A stretch of DNA of 64,000 nucleotides from assembly GCA_035079385.1 (NCBI GenBank), contig JAVHKY010000030.1, forward strand, positions 6,549,001 to 6,613,000, given 5' to 3'. Source of the DNA: Aspidiotus rigidus. Taxonomy: Eukaryota; Arthropoda; Insecta; Hemiptera; Diaspididae. The position numbers and the translations under genes were made by a program. Positions 34,731 to 47,029 of the stretch are shown here, in pieces; within the stretch, counting starts at the first letter, position 1, and the number at the start of each line of letters is the position of its first letter. Below the pieces are notes generated by a model, which searched no databases, had not been told where the DNA came from, and saw nothing but the letters and a program-made list of their open reading frames with translations.

Positions 34731-37707
34731 ATGTTTCGGCAGTTGGTGCAAAAAAAAAATCGTTCACATTCGTCGAAAAGATTTGAAAGTGTAAGTAATT
34801 CACGTTAACGCGGATACGGTGCCTGTCAACGCAGTACATTGAAAGATTGGATTTCATTCGTCGTGATTCATAATTTGCATGTGCAAGTACGTTATTTTTT
34901 CGCATTATTTGCCATATATGGAATCGTGTTTCATGTACACCTCATACGATAGATAGTATTCAATAACTCGATATAATATCAACTTTTCAGCTTGTCGCCA
35001 CGTTATTCTTAGCTCGCCATTCGATATTGTACTTCAATTTGTGGATAATCGCTGCCTTACGTCTCTTTCACTTTGTACGTTTTCGATGGTGTTTGATGGT
35101 TCATGTTCAACGCATATGAATATTCATTCTCTCCAATCAGTAAAGTACGTGTCTAGGCGAATCGCTCATAAAGTTGTTTTATTTTACGAAATATTATTAC
35201 CATCAGTTCACTTTTCTTTTCAGTGCAAATTTGGTATCGTGAATGTACAACTCGTCCATCAGTGTTCTCGCGTATCAAGTATTCTCGCCGATTGAAAATC
35301 GATTCGTCATTACGTAAGCATTTAAATACTGCATTTTATTTATTAGACAATATCATAATTAGCGACTATTTCTGCATAAAGTAACGTACGATTTCTTTCT
35401 AGTCTGTCAATGTATACAGTCACTGAAATGGTTTACGTAGTAACCACTCGATCGTCAAATGTTTCCATCTTCGCTATATTCGATCTCGAATCTATTTTCC
35501 TTTCTCGTTCTTCACTCTCTTATTTCCCATGAATTTATGTTGCTTCATTTCCTGATTCTCAGCCTACCGAATTTTTGGTTTTCAATGCGCTATCGAAGCG
35601 AGCTTTCGTACCTCAAGTTCGAGTCTGAAACAAGAAATTCCGCAATGATTGTTCAGTAATATTCTCACTCGGGTGTATGTTTGATTGAAAAAGACGCTCG
35701 ATTATTTCTGATACTTCGGCCGCATACCTATCGCACGTATAATATTACTTATTTGCCTACAGTAAGTACTCGATAAGATAGCTCGTGTTATAAATTGCGA
35801 AGTACAAGAATGAAATATTATGTTTTTTTTTTTCTTCTTTTTTTGGTGCGTTTTGATGCTTTCCTTATTTTCAGCGCTATTGTCTTACGACGAAGCCTCG
35901 ACGTGGATCAAGTCTGAAAGCGCGAGCAGTTTGTTATCGGACGTATCCACTTTACCAGTACCTGAGAATGAATACCTTCCTAGTGCGGAGAGGCAACCTA
36001 AAGCAAAAGCGAGATTCTCCTACGGAAGTTCGTTGTTACCTGTCGCGAAGGAAAAGAAGCCGGAAAAGACTCTCGAAGATGCGTCTGTCAACGTTGAAAA
36101 CAATTTCGGGTAAGCGCGTGTATTATTTGGCTGTGTTGATTTCTTACATATTGAACTACATTTTCAATGAAATTATTATTACAGATATGTTGTACATGAT
36201 GGTGCTGATGATGGTGCTTCTCGCGCCTCAGACTGCTCTCTTTACTCTTATCTGACTACGCCAGGCAATGGAGAAACAACTCCTTCGAAATCTATCGCGT
36301 TCGACCCAGCCCGTCAGTCTGGAGTACACCATCGAGCAATTCGCCATTCTGTCATTTGCCATTTTCTGATGTAGCCGAATCAACCTCATCGTCGTTGGTC
36401 GAATGTTCCCAAAATGAACGGGACACCGAGTCCATCACGAGTCATGAATTGTTCCATCGTCTCGATTTACCAAAATCAAGTAAATCGGAGTTCTTGGCGG
36501 TTGATGAAAAAATAAAAACTACTAGTTTGTACTTTGAAAGCGTCGTGCGAGAAAATTTTGTAAGTTGTATTGCTTACTCAAATGCTTAGACGTTTCTTAC
36601 CGTGTGCACTTGTATAACTGATTCTTTTTATGTACTCTCATTCATTATGTTTGCAGATTCAGGCAGTACGAATGCACAATCCTATTCGAGAAGGATACAC
36701 TCATGCTTTATACTCTTTGTTGAGAAACATTTTTCGTTTATCTTTCAACGGGGAGAAAAATAATGACGAGAATGACCCGAATGTATCGAATGAAGCATTC
36801 GTAAATGGTGCCGAAATGTTCTATATTCAGTGGATTCAATACACTGAAGCGTACGAAATAATAATTCGTGAGTATTTTTTCGCAGGTTCTTTTTATTTTT
36901 TCTTCTTCGCGTACTCTAGTCTACATGTCTGTTTCAGGTGAAACCAGCAACTGGCCGAGTGAATACCTACCAATCGTACGACCTAATCACCTTCGTAGGA
37001 GTGATGGTCCCGCTATTACAGCAGCGTGGAACAAGAAGGATCACCGCGATAAAGTTCGCGCGATCATTCAAAGGTGGTTGAAATCCAGTCGCACCGTATG
37101 TAAACGTCGGTGCCTGAATGTGGAAAAAAAAGTTACAGTCAACAGTTCGGCGTCGAGAGAAGCTCGAGATCAGGAAGGTAAACTTTCATACAAAAATTAC
37201 TGTTACTCCGATCACATTAGAAGGGGGGGGGGGGAGACGGAGACGATTCTGGTACAATCTTCGATGTAGATTTTTTGCGCATATTTGTCAGAAATGGTAT
37301 CCTTATAAGAATTCCTGACAGTTCCTCTTTTTTTTCTTTTTTTTTTTTTCACTTTTTCTCGTATGATACTACCTCGGTACAAAGATTATCCTCACCAAAT
37401 TTACCATAAAGGTGGGTTGCGCAAAAAAATCTATGCTCCAGGTTTGTGCCAAGTTCGTGTTTCGTTCGACTGAACTATGTCGCTTTTCTTGAATTTTCTT
37501 ACCCTCTTAATAAACGTATTTTATCTTTCACCCATAGGTCAGTTGCAGCAGCATTCTCGTACCAATACGTCGGTCACGTCAGCCCCACCATTCAATGATT
37601 CGTTGTCAGAATTGCTAGATGAAGAACTTGAAGAACAACTCGCTAAGCTTCGTAAGACTTCCTCATCTTTAACTGTCAACGATGACCACCATTCTCCGAC
37701 GGAGTAG
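34731..37707 (+). CDS. Uncharacterised six-exon gene
   Basis: Exons by splice signal and phase: 34731-34788, 35875-36109, 36232-36559, 36657-36867, 36938-37177, 37538-37707. Together they make 414 codons including the stop, with all phases consistent. Exon 2 reads LLSYDEASTWIKSESASS; exon 3 NNSFEIYRVRPSPSVWSTPS; exon 4 IQAVRMHNPIREGYTHALYS and FYIQWIQYTEAYEIII; exon 5 NWPSEYLPIVRPNHLRRSDG and VRAIIQRWLKSSRTV; exon 6 ends LSELLDEELEEQLAKLRK, a short coiled-coil-like helix, then SPTE. No signal peptide or membrane segment is visible, so it is probably cytosolic or nuclear. The first exon (MFRQLVQKKNRSHSSKRFE) is the least certain because two donors two bases apart are possible; only the A|GTGTAA choice keeps the frame. 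Exon 3 could instead start at 36185, but that frame ends early. I do not recognise the family. Confidence 0.65.
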
Positions 37708-38215
37708 ATAGACCAATTTTGTTTGTTTCGCTCGCATGTTGTAGGGTTTCTAGGGACACGCTTACTGTACGCGAATTTCTTTTTGAATTTTTTGTTTCAA
37801 TTTATTCTCATTCCGACTTCGCCATTCCTTATCGCTTTATTTGTACGTACATTTCTTTTTAAATTATTTTTTATTTCAATATTTTATTTATATTTCGACT
37901 TCGCCATTCGTTTGTATTTTTTAACTTTTACTGGTGCTCTTTTCTTCAATTCGCTTGAGATAATTATGCGCTAACGTCGCAATTTTTTGATACTTAAAAT
38001 GCTAATTTGTAAAAAACGTTCACTTCTCGTTCATTATTTGCACTATTCTGTTCCGTTATATCCATCGATTACATTTACTTCGTATTATTTCAATTTAATC
38101 GTTACATTTCAGTATTCATGACGCGTAAATTGTAATTTTCGTTATTTCATTTCTAATAATACACTGCATTCATTTTATAAACATTGTGTTGTACTATTAT
38201 GTGGGCTTTACTGTA
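37708..38215 (+). other. Probable 3' UTR / flank of the 34731-37707 gene
   Basis: T-rich sequence after the stop codon with no further coding frame. No canonical polyadenylation signal was pinpointed. Confidence 0.35.
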
Positions 38216-38224
38216 GGATTTTTA

Positions 38225-38565
38225 AGAATCCTATTGTAGCCTTTTTTGTGGAGGCTATTGCTTTCACCAAAAAGGCTACTATAGGGTTCTTAAGAAGCCT
38301 ACTGTAGCCCTTTTCATGAAGGCAACGACCTCCATGAAAAGGGCTACAGTAGGCTTCTTAGGAACCCTATAGTAGCCTTTTTGGTGAAGGCAATGACCTG
38401 TACGAAAAAGGCTACTATAGGGTTTTTAGCAACCCTATAGTAGCCTTTTTTGTAGAGGCAATGACCTCTATGAAAAAGGCTACTATAGGGTTACTAACAA
38501 CCCTACAGTAGCCCTTTTTGTGGAGGCGATAAAGGGGCTGTACTAGGGCTACTATAGGGTAGCCA
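38225..38565. repeat. Array of hairpins, 68-bp period
   Basis: GTAGCC recurs at 38236, 38304, 38372, 38440 and 38508, exactly 68 bp apart. Within each unit CTATAGTAGCCTTTTT is followed, after a short AGGCAATGACC-type loop, by its complement AAAAAGGCTACTATAG. Each unit is therefore a hairpin, and neighbouring arms can also pair across unit borders. No coding potential. Confidence 0.9.
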
Positions 38566-38569
38566 TAAT

Positions 38570-39020
38570 GGGGTCGCTACATGGTCACAGTAGAGTTACC
38601 AAAGAGAAACCGAAAGTGTCATTTCAGGGCAACTACAGGTCTACTACAGAGTACGGGTATCGCGTTACTAAAGGGTCACAGTGTGGCGATTCTAGGGTTG
38701 CTCGTCCAAGGACTACAACAGGGTCACTTTAAGGTTACTAATGAGTTACTGATCCTATGCACTTCGAAGGTTACTTCAGTGTCACAATAGGGTATACCGT
38801 GCGTTGAGTAGGGTTACCACTTTTCGGGAATATGTAGGGTCACTGTTGGGTTACAGGGTCACAAATGCACCGATGCACTTTTCCTGGAGAAATTGCTGGA
38901 GGGGAACTAGGGTCACAGAAAGGCAATTTATAGGGTAGATTTTCCACTCGTCACAATAGGGTAACAGATTATTCAACGGGCAGGAGGTGTTGAAATGGTA
39001 GAATTTCACGTGCTCAGGAA
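38570..39020. repeat. Degenerate GGGTCAC/GGGTTAC/CTACA-rich region
   Basis: Irregular repeats of GGGTCAC, AGGGTTAC and TACAGGG words without fixed spacing. The composition resembles 30690-31640. Confidence 0.5.
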
Positions 39021-39316
39021 CAAGCAGAGCAAAATAAGTACCTAACCCCCTCTCGGTCAAAAAAGGAAGCGCGGGACTACTGTTAAGGCCAAAAGAGCGC
39101 TACTTGAGCATTAGGTTGAACACTTATTTCACTTTTCAACTGATTTACATTTTCATGTATTGTTCCACATACAAATTTGACGTTTCTTAGGTACGTGATT
39201 TCAAATTTTTTTCTATACATGATGTTGAAGGGGCGTTTTGACTGCATCTATAGGTGTTGTAAAAATTTAATTTTACCCATAGCTAGATTAGTGTGAAAGA
39301 AGAAACAAAAGTGAGA

Positions 39317-39737
39317 AATCGCATCCAGCCGCTCCTGTAGACGCGTTAGTGTCGTGGACGAAAAGGTGATCACATGAAAATTTACATAAGAGCGTATGTT
39401 ATTTCAACTAGCTGTATCTCAGTTAATACTGAAAAAAAAGTACCACTTATAATGACCTTTTTTGACTCTCTTGACCAGTAGAATAGTATGAAACTCATTT
39501 TTTTTTTTTTTTTTTTTAATATAATAGATCATACATGAACTGCCTAATGGCATTTACATATAGGTAGGACAGATATGGGATAATTAACTTTACTTAGCTA
39601 ATAGTGCAACCACTATTTTACTACAACTAAAAATAAAAATTTCACCAATTATCTGAAACATCACCTTTTTGTCCAGTTTCCACAAATGGCCGCTATAGTA
39701 AATGTAGAGGGCGACTCTTTTGGGGCCGGATGCGAAT
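39317..39737. mobile_element. MITE-like dispersed repeat, copy 2
   Basis: Roughly inverted ends (TCGCATCCAGCCGC; minus-strand TTCGCATCCGGCCCC). The interior matches 9093-9387 in ACTAGCTGTATCTCAGTTAAT-like and GGGCGACTCTTT segments. It contains an internal run of about 20 T near 39500. Confidence 0.6.
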
Positions 39738-39739
39738 AG

Positions 39740-40665
39740 CGTTTGACTATTTGTTGATTGAATTTTATTAAAACATCATTTAAAGAAAAAAAAAAAATAT
39801 CTTACAATACATGCAGGTATCGTGAACGGATATCAAGCAAATTGTTCTACTTGCCTCTGGCTTAGATCGTAATTTTTGCCTCATTGGGTAAACGCACACT
39901 TCACCCACATGTATAGTAATAATAATATACAGTATATTATTTTTTTCGTATTTTCGAGTCATTTCCAATTTTTTAATTTTATTTTAATAATACTACTTTG
40001 TCATTCTAATGTTGGTGCATTTCATGTATTGTTTCCCGTATCTTAATGATGCTGAATATTTTAAATACTGCTCTTCTGTCATTTTACCGTTCGTTGCTTT
40101 TATTTATTGTGATAACATTCTAATTAAATGCTGGGATACATATTCCCCATAAAGAACTTTCCTTTCGCTCATTTCATTTATGGTGGTGGTAATCATAATA
40201 TCGGCACCCAAGAATAATGACTATTAATGATACACAATAATCATTCCCGTTGATACCAGACTTGCACCGGGATGTATTTCAGATCCTTTCTTCTTTTTTA
40301 TTTTTAGTATTTTTCAACCATAATGAGAATGACCATTTGCCCAGGGCCTTCTGTACGAGGCCCAGCCGCATAGCTAGAATGAGCCTGAGATCAAGAATTC
40401 CTTCTAACGTAAGTAAAAAATGGGTTTTCATAAATGTAAGTATTTGTTCATAATAATTAGTCACTTTTTAAAGTAAGGTTTGTTAATTTATTCTATTTTT
40501 TATGAATTGAAAACCCAAATAAAGAAATAAAAAACAAGGAAAAGTAGAAACGCGGGGTTTTATATTATAAAATGTACAAATACTTAGGTTTAGGTAATCA
40601 AAAACAAAACGATAAAAAAAATAATAACAATAATAAAAACGAAACATTAAAAAAAAAAAAATACT
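39740..40665. other. No recognisable gene; likely 3' flank of the Mieap-like gene on its right side
   Basis: AT-rich with short A runs. A plus-strand segment near 40330-40410 has a slightly gene-like composition and a GTAAGT donor at about 40410, but no partner exon was found. Confidence 0.35.
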
Positions 40666-40668
40666 TGA

Positions 40669-43600
40669 TTACGTGAGCACAACAGCTTTATAAACACAAG
40701 GACCAGACGGACCTTCCACTAGAGCAGGCCACAAATATGTTCGTATCTGGTCATTTTCATTTTTCGACGTATGAAAACGTACGTGTAAGTCTCTCCTGAA
40801 TATGCGCTGCTCGTATTCCAGGACATGAGACGGTGTCTGGAAAATCATTAAAATACGCGACAATTGGTTATGAAAATTTTCTTTCCAGAAATTTTTCGAA
40901 AGATTTATCGCCGTTTACTTGATTGGTTAACGCCCAAGCTAAGCGCACTGAATCTTTTATATATTGTAGAAGTCCCGAGCACGATTTTAGACAAGGGTAA
41001 TCGTATAACGTTGCCCATAATTGCGCACTCACTTCCTAAAATTCGAAAAAAAAAAAAAAAAAAAAAGCACAACGAAGATTAGAATAAATTGGACCAAATA
41101 AATTTACCTTTTCGTATGGTGAAATACGACATATATGTGTATCGTGTACTAACCTCAATACATGAAGTGATATCAAAAGTATCAACAGTTCTTCTCAAAT
41201 ACGTCGTCATAGCTGTTTCTAATTCCATCTGCGTGGCATTGGAAGACGAAGAAGTGCAGAAAAGTTGTTTCATTTGTTCTTTTTTCTGGGCTAACAGACC
41301 CTGCGTTGAGCGAAATGCCAACTGGAGGAAAATATCAAAAATCAGAAATCATTTTACAGAAGATTTTTGTATATCCTATAGGATACCAGTGAAATGACTA
41401 GAAAAAACTGTTGGGTACCTAATACAGATTTTAAAATTAAGAGAGACTAGTTTTAAGGGAGAGAAAAATTGTTCGGGATGTTTTGAATTATAAGTTGTAA
41501 AATTGACATTTTACATCAAAATCATTTCGAATTCTGAATTACAAAGAAAAAAATTTTGAAATTTTAAGTTCGAACTCCGCAGAAGAGGACAAACGTCATA
41601 CATCAGACTCTCTTTTTCAAATTTCAAAAACATATAGGGTCGCATGTGAGTAACGTATTCAGCAGAAATATCTTGTGTACATTTTCCAAGTTCTTACCAC
41701 AACAATTGAAAATAATATTTTCGATTTCAACTCGGCAGCTCCGTGAAGTTGTTGTATCGCGTCTAAAGCCTCCAGGGCATTGACTCTTCCTTGCGAGTAT
41801 AAATTACCGTAACATCGCACTAAGCGAGGCGCGCTTAATTCTCTGAAACCAAAAGGAAAATCGTCATTAATTATCTTCTCTATCAAGAAAGACTTTCGTA
41901 TTGACCGTGCAATTTTACTTTTGTTTGCCGGTCTGATGTAAGGCTTTCGTCAAACTTTCGATTTTAGCTTTGGCTCTTTCAAGTTCTATCTTCGTGGCTT
42001 CAAGTTCAGCTTGAAGGGCTATTAATTCGCGATTATTTTGCGGTGACAAAATAGATGACGATTGAGGCCCACAATTGAGGCAGACATTAGCTACCTCGAT
42101 TTCTGATGGTTTCTCGGTGGTCCAATCCCAGTTAGTATCTGCAAATTTAATGATATCATTTCATCATTAAATACTCGTATTACATTATGAAAAATGTTGA
42201 GAATCATAAATAAGCAGAGAGGAAAGAAAATTTTAAAACGAGGAATTGAATAGTTCACGATAGCTAATAGATGTTTATAGATTCTTCGTCATACACCAAC
42301 GTCTGGTAGAGACGTAGTCAGGATTCCAAAAAAGACCTTCTTCCCCACAATTTTCAATAAAAATATTAAATACCTGCGTATTGACTTTAGGTATAAGGAG
42401 TAGGTATTTTCATAACTAGAAACGAGGGATGAGAAAAAAAAAACAACTGTTGTCTCAATGCTTTTCCTCGAGATAGTTGAAATAATTGAAATTAAAATTC
42501 TCTAAACGAATGAAGGGAGGCTTGCGACCCGAGCCGAAGATAAGATTTTTTGGAAATTAATACTTCAATTTTTGCCATCTTAAAGACCAAGTTTTTCAAA
42601 GAATGATGATAGTCTTATCATCATGATAGTCTTATCATCATAATAAGCTGGGATTAAAGAACAAATGTAATGTGTTCTGCGAAAAGGTACCACAAGTCGC
42701 CATGTGAAAGCTTCCCGTGTAAAATTGACCGTCGAATTAGGCCCGTCTTACACCAGAAAATGATGAAGCACGCTCGAGACTTTCCTTCAATCAAACATTA
42801 TAAACTTTTTTGAGGGTAGGGAGACGCATAAGAAGTACTATAGCTAGAAAAAGTGTCTGTGGTAGGTTCAGAGTACAGGAAAAATAATAATAAAACAATG
42901 TGCTTAGAAATTTCTCACAATGATAAAAAAGGCCGAATTTATTATAATGATAGATAATAAATAAAGTAATTGATACTTTCATAATCAGAATTAATAATTT
43001 TTTCCAAGAAGATATGCACAGGATGACTTTTATAGTCACAATTTACAGCCACAAGATTCTATTAGACATTTCGACGCAACTCTAGCGTCATTATTTTTGT
43101 AAATTGTAACCACATTTTGACAATGAAAGCCTTGTTAATTTAGTAATTTTTGCGGGAAAAATCTTCATCTTTAATAATTTTCGTTAATGATTTACAAAAT
43201 CATTTTTTTAATGAAAACTTTATATTAATAGTTTTATTTTATCGTCATAGCAATTTTACTAAATTAAATTGGTTATTTAAAATATTATAAACATCTTTTT
43301 GAAGAAATGAAAATCAGCTTATTTGAATTTTATTCTGAAAAATTAACAATATTATAATTTTTTTTTTTAATTGAAGATTTATTTTTCAAAATTCCAAGAT
43401 CTAAGTGATGCAAATAAACAAAGAAGTGACTTCCCGTCCCCCATATCCTGTAATACATTTTTTGTGGCACCTCGTAGCCCCCGAAACCAATGAATCGGTT
43501 TTTTCTATGACCCCATAACTTTTGAAAATTTTTTATGATCATAACTAGACTGACAATAAAATTCGAATGGTCTATAATGTCGTAAATTTCATAAGAAATA

Positions 43601-45864
43601 TTTTTGTTTGGAACCTTTTCTTATTAGAGCAGCAATTGATTTTTTGTAATATTTAGAAACAATAGATTTCCTTCCTGGAGCTAAGAACTTTGGAAAAACT
43701 TTAAAGAAAGTTCAGGCAACCTATTTCATAGAAAATTTCACAATGAACAGTTGGTGCTTGAAATTCCATTCTGTTAGAGTTTGACTTTTTAGATGTTTAT
43801 TGCTAAGAATTGACCTTTCCTCGAAAGCTCCCAACTTTTGACAAACTTTTTAGGTTGCTAATCAGACTCATACAGGGTGTCTACTGAAAGGAAATTCTGA
43901 AAATACTTGACATTTACTTGACCTTTTTAGAAAGTAAACGAGTTAACGAGTAAGGAGAAAAAAAAACTCACGACTTTTTTAACAAAGTTAAACGAGGGAT
44001 GACAGGAAACCTGTTTTATGGCGCACGTGAGATTCGAAAAATGTAGATTGTGACGTGACAAGGCTTTTACTTGACCGATAGACACCCTGTTATAGTAACG
44101 TTAGGATGGTTTTTTCTTCAATAAATTCCACCAGGAATATTTTTTGTCTAAAACTTTTTTTGATTGGAGCCCAATTTTTTTAGATATTTACAGAAAATTG
44201 ATTTTGGGGGCTACGGGGTGCCACAAAAATTGTATTACAGAATGTGCGGGGTAGAAAGTTGAATATGTCAATCGAGATATCATTTTCTTTCATTGACAAA
44301 AAAAAAAATTTAGAAAATACGACTCATTTAATGAGTCATTTGCTTTTTACCACAAGGCCAACCAATCAATTTTGAAATTGGCTGCCATTTTGAATAGTTA
44401 CGACGCATTCTGTCTGCGAGTAGTAAAGTCACCTAACAGACAGAATGGTGAAAGAGGATCAATTTTCATCGATTTAAAGCCTACTTGAAGTCGACGTGAC
44501 AAGTAAGTCCAATAATAGATTCGACAGTCGACTCTAAATTGACCTGATAGTCACGTTGGCGTCGACGTAAAAAGTCGGCTGTCTTCAAAAAAGCAGGCTT
44601 TCTGTCAATTTTTGGTCTACATAGTTTCCATCGAATAGGGAAGAACTTCAAAAAATTCTGACTATTTTGCTGAATGTGAAAGAGGGTTGTTAGATTGTGT
44701 TTCCAAGGGGGTGGGGTTTGACTGTTTTAAGAATTTGAATGAATTCAATCACTAGCTACACGTATAGAACAGGTGAAGAGATTTCAAAAAATTTTTACCA
44801 TTGAGAGAAGAGGGGAAACTTGATTGCCAAAAAAGAATATAAGAAAGAGGAAGAAAAAATAGTTTTTGAAATTACTTTTGGTCTAATTTTTATTTAGGTT
44901 AGATAGGTATGTTGTTGTCACTAAGGTGCAAGAAAATAAGGTAAAAATGTAAAAAAAAGATTGGCTTTGAAATTCGCTGTGACAGACGTACAAAATCAAT
45001 TCATCGCGAATAATTTTTCATCCGCGATTTCTTTTTTCTTCAACTTCAACCGAACATTAGTTATTATATTCGTTTACCTGTCGTAGAATTCTGTTCCGGT
45101 GGACTTTCCGAACTAGACCCGGTACTTAATATTAATCTCGTTCTTGCACTACAATTACTCGATCTAACTATAAGCGGGAAAAAAAAAAAAAAAAAATCGA
45201 CATCGATCATTTTATTCTTTATTCGTTTTCATAGTGGTACGCGATGCTATTTTAAAATGAAAAAAAAAAAAACTAACGAATTACCAGATCTGGATAGAAA
45301 ATTATGTCTAGCACGTTTACTCACGTACGGTGAGTTACCAGACATCATAATGGCACTATCAGAATCCGAGTGGTAGCCCGAAATATCGCTGGAATCTTCA
45401 TCTTCAGCAACCTCTTTCATCAACTCCAGTACCTGAAACAGATGGAAATATCATTTTAATTTACTCCGAGTCTATAATTCGCATTCTGAGTGTAACAAAA
45501 AACTCAATATTATCTCGTTAACCATCGCGTACCTGCGGTAAAATTCAATCTTTTACAGTTAATACATATATACTTACGCAATTAGCCCAGTTTTACATCG
45601 CCGGTCGACAAAATAACAACGAAGACTTGTTGTGTCAAACAGAATCCGGAGCGGATAAGATTCTAATTATACTCGAAGTATGATTTGCATCTGAATTACA
45701 ATAGTACATAATTTCGTACGTGAAAAAGAACTTAAAAACGACTACATGCGACTGAGTTCTAGCTACCATACCTTAGTATCTTGCATGACAATTCTTCCTA
45801 TCCTAATTAGGTATGTTGCATTGCGTAGGCCCCTATTCAGGCAAGTGAATGTTCCTCTAATCAC
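40669..45864 (-). CDS. Mitochondria-eating protein (Mieap/SPATA18) family gene, C-terminal eight exons
   Basis: Exons on the minus strand: 45864-45772, 45432-45339, 45167-45078, 42138-41919, 41842-41698, 41321-41154, 41035-40919, 40836-40669. They encode 364 residues in consistent phases. Order: an acidic stretch VLELMKEVAEDEDSSDISGY; a serine-rich linker; a coiled coil ELIALQAELEATKIELERAK with more heptads; then the Mieap domain with CYGNLYSQGRVNALEALD, KSKILFSIVVLAFRS, YDYPCLKSCSGLLQYIKDSV, and the family-typical end RTYLWPALVEGPSGPCVYKA followed by VVLT and the stop. Mieap proteins act at mitochondria in cardiolipin-linked quality control and mitophagy-like turnover. The coiled-coil plus C-terminal WPAL signature supports the family. 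The first exon here lacks a Met and opens in phase 0, so more N-terminal exons exist. The exon at 56210-57292 is phase-compatible and is my candidate. Confidence 0.8.
42140..43425. other. Intron of the Mieap-like gene, no other feature
   Basis: Part of the intron between 42139 and 45077. A small direct duplication ATGATAGTCTTATCATC occurs near 42607-42640. Nothing else was seen. Confidence 0.5.
43425..44265. mobile_element. Foldback element with long inverted ends
   Basis: The left end (TGTAATACATTTTTTGTGGC, ACCTCGTAGCCCCCGAAA) is inverted at the right end (GGGGGCTACGGGGTGCCAC, AAAATTGTATTACAG). About 840 bp overall, inside a Mieap-like gene intron. A second element is nested within it at 43873-44089. 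Confidence 0.7.
43873..44089. mobile_element. Nested short element with CAGGGTGTCTA termini
   Basis: The ends are CAGGGTGTCTACTG and, on the minus strand, CAGGGTGTCTATCGG. The interior (AAACGAGGGATGACAGGAAA, CTGTTTTATGGCGCACGTGA, GATTGTGACGTGAC) is closely related to 48830-48920 at the edge of the TGACGTCA array. No clear target duplication. Confidence 0.7.
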
Positions 45865-46000
45865 CTGACAAAGAATCAAATTTAAACGTATTTCACATCA
45901 AGAGATCATCCAAACAGCGCGGAGGGAATATCAATTTCAAAAAATGGGCTTGAATTGTACGTCCTAAGAAACAAACGTAATAAAAAGTTTCCTGTTCTCC

Positions 46001-46004
<4 letters not shown>

Positions 46005-46038
<34 letters not shown>
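46005..46038. repeat. (CT)n microsatellite
   Basis: Seventeen uninterrupted CT units in the long intron of the Mieap-like gene. Confidence 0.95.
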
Positions 46039-46041
<3 letters not shown>

Positions 46042-47029
46042 GTTCTTATTTTTGCTTCGGATTGTAGATACGCGCGTGCATGAAACTGCCGAGTCTAATT
46101 GGATTATGTGTTTACAATCATGTGACTTTTAATAGGTACGATTTAGAAGTACGCGTAAGAACAATAGAGCCGAAACGTTAGGAAGTTCATTTGTGAGAAC
46201 GTGACATGTACCTACGTGAGAAGATGGTTCCTAATATCTTACGGAAGAACAATAAAATACGAAATATATAACAATTAGACAACTGGGTTTTCAGGATAAA
46301 CGATTAAATGATTTGCGATAGATTTGAGACCGTAAATATTGAAGTAGCCTACGTAAATGCGACCTGTCTTTGAAAATGGGACGAATCCACATTTCTTAGG
46401 AAAAATGTTCCTCTCTCACTCTCAAATTAACATGTATTAACCTACTCAAACTATATCGTTCGAAAGAATTTGAAGAGAGCATGATGGTACAACAGGCAAG
46501 GAAGTCACTTGGCCGTCAGCTTCGCATATTTTCACCGAACGAAATAAATCAAAAACAATCGACTGAAAAATTTAATAGGTATCGTCTCCGAGGCTCAATT
46601 AAATTTTTCTTCTGAATCGACTGAAGAATTCGATAACAAAAAATAGTGAACGACTGTTGACCTCCAGAAGGATATTTGAAGTCAAGATCAACTCGAAAGC
46701 ATTTCGGTATACAATTTGCAAAAGTTAATCATTTCATTTGTTTATGTTGGGTTCATTGAAAGACGGCTTGGACTTCGGCTGCTGAAATTGATACGGAGTT
46801 ACAGTGTCGATGAAAATGGTATATTACGCTACCTACAAGAAAACGAAGTAAGCGATATCCGAACGAGGGCTTTGGCGATCCGAAAATGTATCAAAAGGGG
46901 CTTGGAGAAATATTGAACTCTGTCCTTCAGATTATCAGAAAGATCCCGACACTCACGATAATTTCAGTCCTAGTTAATACATGAGCAACTGGAAAGACTT
47001 GGAAAACTGAGGTGAAGTTCCACTTTTTT

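Noticed and set aside
36185..36374. Alternative exon 3 start after ACAG at 36184 in the 34731-37707 gene
   Set aside because: That phase reads into a stop at 36372-36374. The acceptor at 36231 keeps a frame that stays open to the donor at 36559.
38225..38565. CRISPR-like appearance of regularly spaced repeats
   Set aside because: Eukaryotic context, the whole unit is repeated, there are no unique spacers, and no cas genes.
46716..46916. Plus-strand 66-codon frame (RRLGLRLLKLIRSYSVDENG)
   Set aside because: It looks faintly protein-like, but has no splice partners, no family resemblance and sits antisense in a putative intron.
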